In this document: positions 42,101-44,843 of the stretch, piece by piece
How the letters are laid out: every line of letters begins with the position of its first letter
Position numbering within the stretch: the stretch's first letter is position 1
The notes under the pieces: model-generated
The model's input: only the letters and a program-made list of their open reading frames with translations
The model's database searches: none
Told to the model about the DNA's origin: nothing
DNA from: Isotricha intestinalis
Lineage: Eukaryota > Ciliophora > Litostomatea > Vestibuliferida > Isotrichidae
Direction: 5' to 3'
Assembly (NCBI GenBank): GCA_023807065.1
Contig: JAJJLU010000441.1
Span: 1-44,843 of the forward strand
DNA length: 44,843 bases
Position numbers and translations under genes: made by a program

Positions 42101-43114
42101 ATTCAAAAAGGAAAAGAACAAAGTAATGTCAATCAAATATTAATACCAAAATCAGTTTTATGTGAAAAAATAAGAAAAATAAACAATGAAGATTTTAATA
42201 CTTTAATTTTTGGAATGAGTACTAAAATATTAAAAGAAAACTCAGAAAAAACAATAAAAGATTTTTATAAATCAATAAGTTTAGGTTTAATAGGAGAGCC
42301 AATTCCAAAAACAAGAATAACAAAATTAAATATAAAAAATATATTAAAATCAATAAATGAAATAAAAGCAAATATTCCAGATCCATTATCAATAACAGAA
42401 GCAAATCCTGCTTTATTTAAAATAAATAAATTCGATGAATTATTTAATCCATTTGATGAATCTTTAAAAAGTGAAATTGATGGTTATAATAATTATTTAA
42501 ATTTAATAACAAATGATATACATATTATAAATAAAATATTTAGAAGTGAAATGTTTCTAACAAAAGAATACTTTGAAGTTCTTGAAAATTTATCTCAAAA
42601 AGAAATTCCTACAAAATGGAGATTACATTATTCTAAAAAACCTCTTATGATTTCAGATTGGAAGGTAATAATAAAAGATATATTTAATGAAATTAATGAA
42701 TGGATAAATAATGCTTCTTTAAAAATTTATGATTTATCTCATTTCATTGATTATAAGTTATTCCTTAATAAAATTCCTTTGTATTTCAATAAAAAATTAC
42801 CTGAAAATTTTACTTCACCAGATAAATTAAAATTAAAGTTTTTCTTTACTAAATTTAAAGATAATTCAGAATTAACTGAAGAAGAAATTTTAAAAATTAA
42901 AGAAGATAATAATAAAAAAGAAATTATTTTTATTAAAGGAATTAAATTAAATGGATTTAATGAAGAAAAAGATGAAGAAGATTTAGTTTATAAAGCTAAT
43001 GATAGTTCAGATGAAGGTGATTTATGTCCTATTATTGGAGTTACTTATACTCTTTTAAACTTTAAAGATGATGATAAGAAAGATGATGATGATGATAATA
43101 ATGATAAAGAATAA
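30134..43114 (+). CDS. Axonemal-type dynein heavy chain with degenerate AAA1 site
   Basis: A single uninterrupted 4326-residue frame covering a complete dynein heavy chain. The tail has the inner-arm-type signature (about 255-345, with SIQEWIDNYNKFQ and FDLWRRFYRK). The linker ends in YGYEYVG just before AAA1. In AAA1 the Walker A is GVKETGRN (1456-1463; usually GPAGTGKT) and the Walker B is CIDRTE (1506-1511; usually CFDEFN), so the catalytic Lys and Glu are missing. AAA2 (GPPLSGKT, 1748-1755) and AAA3 (GKTNSGKS, 2164-2171, with VDDVN at 2232-2236) keep intact P-loops. AAA4 (GKRNSFKH, 2529-2536) is degenerate. A coiled-coil stalk and microtubule-binding domain span about 2724-3042; AAA5, a poly-Glu insert, AAA6 and the C-terminal domain follow. 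It probably binds microtubules in cilia without being a conventional motor; vertebrate DNHD1 is a possible comparison. Confidence 0.95.
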   Translation: MDKKEILNKLYIDPIESLHHTRQKSRNFHTKEVSKDEETKDISNTTPSIRPNTVMGNVILQNWETKKNIPSDIGELIHFPVMFDKNKFIMNKTGKIKLPEIKKNKFDFSKTQIREKGERLFMPSTTQINTTTASNYYMSENIKNEDYEKENGEDEEEEQQIIKTEETEKEKEKEKEKTSVPNKKRELINFSTFNKHLYLKDKDFLYAKRIGGPVDFVLCTYQEINPKAKKLGYGVVNKGKKLLPSLHKKKPIEYITISKNTVMHYQKGNPVVYSIQEWIDNYNKFQLLMSLSLFKNFKNAKLFDLWRRFYRKSRREYYTEKLKKKFFLIDEHLRTGIFDVRRIVSEMEVVNIFSLGQSSSLLLNKFKDAHITNLRIIDQKIESFRQRVKTQIGNACNNSYLLFKEEKKITLDDNVTTDGSSNTKKKSNLKNNEGANIQNFIKDAIPYAQDATRKTHYKKLLRYIRVMDYLFNEAKFKVVEYSLNLLDNKFKRLYDCYVNKWVDPALIITKILCMSGNIYYNPSINLMSEAIFDDFIQETIYCVIYKKNFIDPQEFPRYMICFEEVFDMSVDQNTNLNSRIKETQSIIDKFTSIRDNFDKCHEALDEYVDTLKPIYQTYLTYEKLNFKDLEKNSNPDELKDLLESFKEKDKIIKSLKPIKTIGIFEFQIDDLLELISEAPKNWLTKIRAVIPNVLVFKVNKLIDKLHIYHKNLGNPVTDVETFIKLKKAVEECNAEKAKTEEESNDIIDLQQILESNKEIKLQDYDSKRVIELKDINVKYERKLDASSYFIDNNIQKYRQDLKVEISNFDNQIKGMISELNNETLNKYNEDTFNAIDFLEENSLKIQKCVASKEKYQQEEDDLEIDETQKSNFQNLDNLVYDQQLKVDIWNSVREFQFKKSEWEKEQILLIKIDNMKELLDKWENLCEVAIVDLDIPAVPIEFKKRIEIFKILVPILTACQNQNIQNDHLLNSLLMDLLRTDLKLDDPTFTCDKLMNLPDIFDRAAEIEELNFRANEEKRLKDLLKSISDNFYPRKIPVKVSYKKGDFDEEFEFVEENLMIINRIYLEKYVKIIFKELEKLNYDFKRYQNFLLEYSKFQDYVIKSSGIMESQEFAKEMPTEYKKLLSENLKRNLMKNCKDFPNVQRFLEHAYDKSLNLINTIVLNFEQNYKAISIFLDKKRKDNPRYYLLSNDDLIELYEETPDIKTKLILKIYTYLKQINIGSETDETMEIITTDNENITIKYPKSTKTIKDVIDVMDTWLVKRLKDNFKGFKKEYEASFKAKSTKKPKEVIKEMILNNDNLGQGIFNSMYYLMIDSLEKCLINPEEAFDKLFDLYNEIKDERIIDCIETLKDKNVAFIKKRIIINIIALYNYCKSIIEILIREDVTSSSDYYFYKLINPKLENDSYILHFLNYTLEYGYEYVGIQNNFLMMPEAEKTYLVLSNSMLLRRPFQLYGVKETGRNETIRNFANLCGKRINYFSSNENYSIQAFNNVLLGNLKNGCWICIDRTENMKFELLEILAVRILEVYRIFRESGEDDIYSENGEKYQMKVKQMNIFIYRYLPSIKVFNSNDIPANIKNYFRQIAIPFFDMRFYIFNMLNNLAIENCKEMTNKLYYTINYANNMMSFTKKTNIQVYVIRMLNVGLLKKIESLNNENLNETVRNILKETYSLWMNEKEIEEFRKFINEVFNMKEYEKDINVTYKTEEEVMKVIQEYLSEFKFSSNSFEQKLIYILNSLKKNHSFVLCGPPLSGKTQMMVLLSQISKKLNEMNSEKYSKLYSVKLYPKSKTPTDFFYTNKMEKAYKFNNNFFYNMYQLFNSDNEDILIKLNEYYNQCLKMKRKNKNSNSDLLLNINKKAIEDHDERDDDESEQIYRRNREEYIIHDDIIKVLLFDGDIDQTWIEYINSIYGDSHFLTCSDGNTLNLNNNFKLFFEVDNLNNATPVFLTRQYIIQMDYNTFSWDNILYCWIDSNEKITKNIELKNYVRGLFENFFPKIYDFILNNRYKNIIFGENYCIKTLINIFDSVLPLFNFEDRKIGRKNLNVVPKIEIIKKSTLSIFIFSCGWTMNFLSNFVIKTKIEKLIGDIFKADDLKGPIFDYYIEEKTYDFELWSNMLKDDIYQMEFGEKGKIFYYDRLFIHTIETIPYFWLCEKFINMNIPFFINGKTNSGKSFLLNTLIDKMAYNDLSVKKIKFNLSYASTPEEIENYLYENLDILKRDSYGDKYGKTVVLYVDDVNLNLKQDLNGSNYVLEYLRELAENNYIYDSKNNFFVYLDNFNICATGNVNSYPHNHHFDRFISKYIFVTQVLSEEFYLPILKPTLEFHLRNYIPNTSGITATQYIQTLIKLNNLLCENIINEPKKTHYNFCVRDMIRVVQAFHLFKFKGSSEFPEYLKKLFFYETSLIYESRMNKVEDIKIFREKICEAYSSVFKQDKVSVDDIFNNWNNDNSYLYCNDYGNFNEDNENLNKEHIFLNEKKILVDFIKSKISVFYREKDIKNTNLIPFNKSNIDNIIRISRILENPNPNLILIGKRNSFKHLLFKFSAFISQIDIFEVNASYNNATSEKFINNVIIPFLSNATIRNKKTILFIPSDVNSEYIFETINKLLDSKEIINNFIFITKDDIGRISEEEILNRLENNISICIDLIPKTEKYLNLYQNYPLITKKSQSIYLHMWKEKEFKSYINESIEEIEMVTSKEKFPEIFHDTYLYVKYLYEEYSKKIGMNILLTPKHYSSVCNFYSQKYKIYKEILLSRQKKYFDSIEIIDKSKVLIESLEKQIEEVAPKKQEIDKKTEDKKKEIAQQQKDKNNWRNKKTDEEKILTTLESQRKDKQGQYDKLIQPFTDNIQKQLNQINKIVPADLTEIKNTWDGLSFGKFILSKIYELCGENNLEWDSIKKNLDIKIIKNFAAINPILNQQNLIDITKEITNHSDFSTGEKYQKPFKACGTFCDYFNSLKKYFDERENQKELLDNIDKIKKDIEEHRKIIKQCSTNLVNIAVEIEKFEKDLTNYDNEKFNINSHLNKLEGMKKCFEELITSSLEKIDIWKNKKEIVDILLKDFDFYLYFISSYLFYAGPLNKSYRNKLTLFIYSQSKNLEIENIKKFPFYEIFLQVLDYIKKDHEFCSSLRQYNEFLSDNFTIMYILQNKIPYIIDYNRLAIQTISEFLEFTNPKSIVSTNYNDINGVGEMFEKIESSMKGGIILFIDNCEENIYQILDNLIVDNSTYNSEKGRFCYEIKDRKMDKNEKFKLYLIKSRTQSKMNEKCFSDCVVVNFNCPSDYIEKKILGNLVDEQDPITYQQIKKLRSNISKDEFKLLINENRIINFAYQFDFTGHLEKLENNQTQLEKFKVEIVTHSTLKNKVKNDKLRLYNDLSELERYNLFVKKGEKIYKWISHFFHFDNVCMFTIDYFSDLMKEYYKSKFGIYKDKVKKRKIKNIIPDDEEEEHKSHNEESNDEEEEEEEEEEKKEEKKEIKEEEVPTFEKENLLEFIIFIFNKNNSLFLPNQKKNILLILLFYYMKEEEETPSNYKTLIMLINDVFFNKNRDYEKFNEKSPFKNLSDHQWNSLKEINEKGGYIFSLLISHMENNIEKWEEFLSSEIPIFKIFDEDLESSMNIFFKFTFFSIIKPYMSDALMTYIINSILENLDKNENTIKLENNNVNQLNQPFFEDFTNSKKPILYIQHDKEQLILNKEIRDYLLPTLAQIRKVSEKENVNNKEIAIEALSYREIIPNKIELSNNELDFIHNAMRNGGVIIIKNAHLVKESILKLFEEFNDQNTILNEHFKLIFTVDHHFPLPTFFYENCRIVNRDLNVITEIKEYIIDLIELTGYDTYNDLMNSQNTNSSAYYIKKLYIYFTIIHAVLVQYSCLKTQIFRIPIEFKRKDYFNLLKFLINFMNSLPEDKQKELTNNDNIYGFTYESIIKIIIDIFIDTRLLYPEDVHRINLIVNSFFDNDDFLNKNFLFKYEDFIIDNFNPDEIPKEEIENMKKPEENNNIQKGKEQSNVNQILIPKSVLCEKIRKINNEDFNTLIFGMSTKILKENSEKTIKDFYKSISLGLIGEPIPKTRITKLNIKNILKSINEIKANIPDPLSITEANPALFKINKFDELFNPFDESLKSEIDGYNNYLNLITNDIHIINKIFRSEMFLTKEYFEVLENLSQKEIPTKWRLHYSKKPLMISDWKVIIKDIFNEINEWINNASLKIYDLSHFIDYKLFLNKIPLYFNKKLPENFTSPDKLKLKFFFTKFKDNSELTEEEILKIKEDNNKKEIIFIKGIKLNGFNEEKDEEDLVYKANDSSDEGDLCPIIGVTYTLLNFKDDDKKDDDDDNNDKE
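40487..40516 (+). repeat. (GAA)10 microsatellite encoding poly-Glu in the dynein
   Basis: Ten perfect GAA triplets encode Glu residues of about 3452-3461, inside a longer acidic and then Lys/Glu-rich insert of about 45 residues. The insert sits between the AAA5 and AAA6 regions of the dynein, a place where most dyneins have a short link. The triplet run stays in frame, so length changes would only alter the number of Glu residues. Confidence 0.85.
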
Positions 43115-43541
43115 TTTTTGTGATTACACTTTTGTTTTTTTGTGATAATATATATTTTTACATTAATTAAATATTGTTTTACTAATTTTTTTTAAACAAA
43201 ATATTATTAATTCATTTAAATATTTATTGAGTAAATAAGTAAAAATAAAAAAATGAAATTTATAGAATTAAAAAGTTAAAAAATATAAGAAGCAATACAT
43301 TTAAACAACTATATATACATATATATTAAATTAAAATTTATAATATTAATATTTATATTTTTATGCCATTTCTGACTTTGATAAAAATAATTTATTAACC
43401 TTATTTTATTTTCATATAATTCGATAAAAATAAAATTATCCAAAATCTTTTATATAAAATACATTGATTATATCTTATAAAAAAATAATATTTTCAAACA
43501 ATTTCGAAATAATAAATATATATATTAAATTAACTATTCTG
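43115..43541. other. Convergent intergenic region after the dynein gene
   Basis: A 427-base gap between the 3' end of the dynein gene (+) and that of the last minus-strand gene. It is AT-rich with an alternating AT run near 43310-43325. I see no open frame, tRNA or repeat that I can support. It should carry both 3' untranslated regions. Confidence 0.5.
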
Positions 43542-44393
43542 TTAATTCAAAAGCAAATTTTTGATATATTTATGACTTTCTTCTTTTGATAAATTCATAT
43601 TTAAAATATGATATAAATCAGATTGATGATGAATAATCATTTTTTTTAACTTTTTTCTTTCTAATTCATCAATTTTACCTTCATTGAATAAACTTTTAAT
43701 TAAAAATAATAAATTAGAATAATCATCTTTTTGATGATTAATTGAATTTAAATCTTCATTTAATTTAAATTTAGAAACTTTAAATCCACTATGTTTATTT
43801 ATTAAACATAAATTTGGATTTTCATCATTTAATTCAGAATTTGAACCTTTAATATTTATTTTTTTTTCTACAAATTTCGGAGTAATATATTCTTCAGTTT
43901 TTCCTTTTGTTGATTTTGTTGAAAATATACTTTCTTCATCAAATGAATTATCATCTATATCAATTGTTAAATTTTCAAAATTTGATTTTAAATCAGATAA
44001 GTTAGAAATTGTAGTAATTGAATCAAATATTATTGTATTATTAATTTTATTTAATAAATTAATTAAATCATTTTTTAATAAAGATAATATTATTTCTTGT
44101 GTTGATTGATAAAAAAAATTTTGTAATATATTTTTTGAGTTTTCTTGAAGTGAATGTGAAATAAGATTATTTATATCATTGTTTATTTCTTTTAAATTTG
44201 AAATTATTTTATCTATATTTATATTTGAATAAAAAGAAAATAGTTCTTTTGCTGATGAAAAAGAATATACTATATTTTTTATTTCTTCTTGTTTTAATGA
44301 TGAATCAAAGTTATTTTTTTTATTAATATATAATTCAAAAAGCTTCTTTAAAGGAATGTCAGAATAAACTCTAAAAGAAAATTGATTTTCCAT
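43542..44393 (-). CDS. Helical protein of unknown function
   Basis: A 283-residue protein with ATG and TAA and with the local codon bias. I do not recognise a family. The N-terminal half (about 1-135) is predicted by eye to be helical, with Leu/Ile periodicity. A Ser/Thr/Asp-rich middle (about 135-195) looks disordered and offers possible phosphorylation sites (FSTKSTKGKTEEYITP). The C-terminal 60 residues (DDYSNLLFLIKSLFNEGKID, then a basic helix) look like a compact helical module, possibly a short regulatory or dimerisation domain. It is convergent with the dynein gene, 427 bases away. Confidence 0.72.
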   Translation of the reverse strand: MENQFSFRVYSDIPLKKLFELYINKKNNFDSSLKQEEIKNIVYSFSSAKELFSFYSNINIDKIISNLKEINNDINNLISHSLQENSKNILQNFFYQSTQEIILSLLKNDLINLLNKINNTIIFDSITTISNLSDLKSNFENLTIDIDDNSFDEESIFSTKSTKGKTEEYITPKFVEKKINIKGSNSELNDENPNLCLINKHSGFKVSKFKLNEDLNSINHQKDDYSNLLFLIKSLFNEGKIDELERKKLKKMIIHHQSDLYHILNMNLSKEESHKYIKNLLLN

Positions 44394-44843
44394 TTTTATA
44401 ATTTATTATTTTACATTATTTTGGTTTAAATAATAATTAAATATTTTCTTAAAATATCATTATTATTTATATATAAATTTTATTTTTTTTTTTCCTCGAA
44501 TAGATATATTTTAAAAAAATAAAATAAGTGTTATTTATATTTTTTTGATACTTATTGTAATTATGAAAAAAGAATAACTAAAATGTAATTAATGAAATTC
44601 ACTATTAAAGAAAAAATATTAATTAAATGATTAAATATAAAAATAATCTATTTTTTTTTTTTTATTAAACAAATTGAATGTTTATTGTACTAGTCTTATT
44701 TAGAATTTTTGATATTTTGTTTTTTTTTATAAATTAATTAAAATATTTTTAATGATTCATTTACTTGTTTTTATTCTCTTTTTTCTCAATATCAAATAGG
44801 ATTTTTATTAATCTTTTTTAGAATTGTTCATGTATTATTATGG
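44394..44843. other. Right-edge non-coding region, no telomere
   Basis: The last 450 bases, upstream of the minus-strand gene ending the window, are AT-rich with several T-runs. They should include that gene's promoter. No open frame with coding bias is visible and no C-rich or G-rich telomeric repeat appears at the edge. The chromosome therefore most likely continues to the right. Confidence 0.5.

Noticed and set aside
368..43114. Use of a ciliate variant code with reassigned TAA, TAG or TGA
   Set aside because: Conserved genes (RPS2, VPS26, CNOT9, the dynein) run uninterrupted in the standard code and end at TAA where the family normally ends.
1..44843. tRNA, rRNA, transposon, CRISPR array or bacterial operon features
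   Set aside because: No tRNA box B-like sequence, no transposase or reverse transcriptase motif, no spaced direct repeats and no bacterial ribosome-binding sites were seen on either strand.

Overview
This window looks like one end of a eukaryotic, very AT-rich, gene-dense chromosome, most likely a ciliate macronuclear chromosome. The evidence is: (i) four copies of a 7-base C-rich repeat (AATCCCC) at the extreme left edge, read as a telomere; (ii) the first start codon only about 340 bases inside it; (iii) short intergenic gaps; (iv) two minute GT-AG introns (23 and 27 bases); and (v) axonemal-type dynein, Piwi and UFM1 genes. All genes read through in the standard code and every one of the 17 ends in TAA. 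A ciliate with the standard code (litostomes, including rumen ciliates, are one such group) would fit, but this assignment is inference. The right edge has no telomere, so the chromosome probably continues.

Layout, left to right. 1-31: telomere. 368-2980 (+): Piwi/Argonaute-like protein that has lost most of its slicer residues. 3152-10259 (-): five tandem genes, namely retromer VPS26, ribosomal protein uS5 (RPS2), CNOT9/CAF40 of the CCR4-NOT complex, an ankyrin-repeat protein with long low-complexity tracts, and a Rab GTPase with an altered G3 box. 10379-14772 (+): a B-box/Kelch protein sharing a 119-base divergent promoter with the Rab, then two Lys/Asn-rich unknown genes, the second with a 27-base intron. 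15518-17860 (-): a lipid-anchored CDPK-like kinase with non-canonical catalytic motifs. 18434-21584 (+): UFM1 (with a 23-base intron), a small unknown protein, and a 632-residue protein with a possible XPF-like C-terminus. 21910-29117 (-): a divergent importin-alpha and a 1791-residue single-pass surface protein. 30134-43114 (+): a complete 4326-residue dynein heavy chain whose AAA1 site is degenerate. 43542-44393 (-): an unknown helical protein.

The genes do not form one pathway. Most are housekeeping functions (translation, mRNA decay, trafficking, nuclear import, ufmylation), with cilium-related and small-RNA-related genes at the two ends. The most notable theme is that several enzyme-family members (Piwi, dynein, kinase) keep the family fold but have lost canonical catalytic residues. 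A second unexplained pattern is an alternation between blocks of A-ending and T-ending synonymous codons inside genes. No tRNA, rRNA, transposon, CRISPR or bacterial-type feature was seen.
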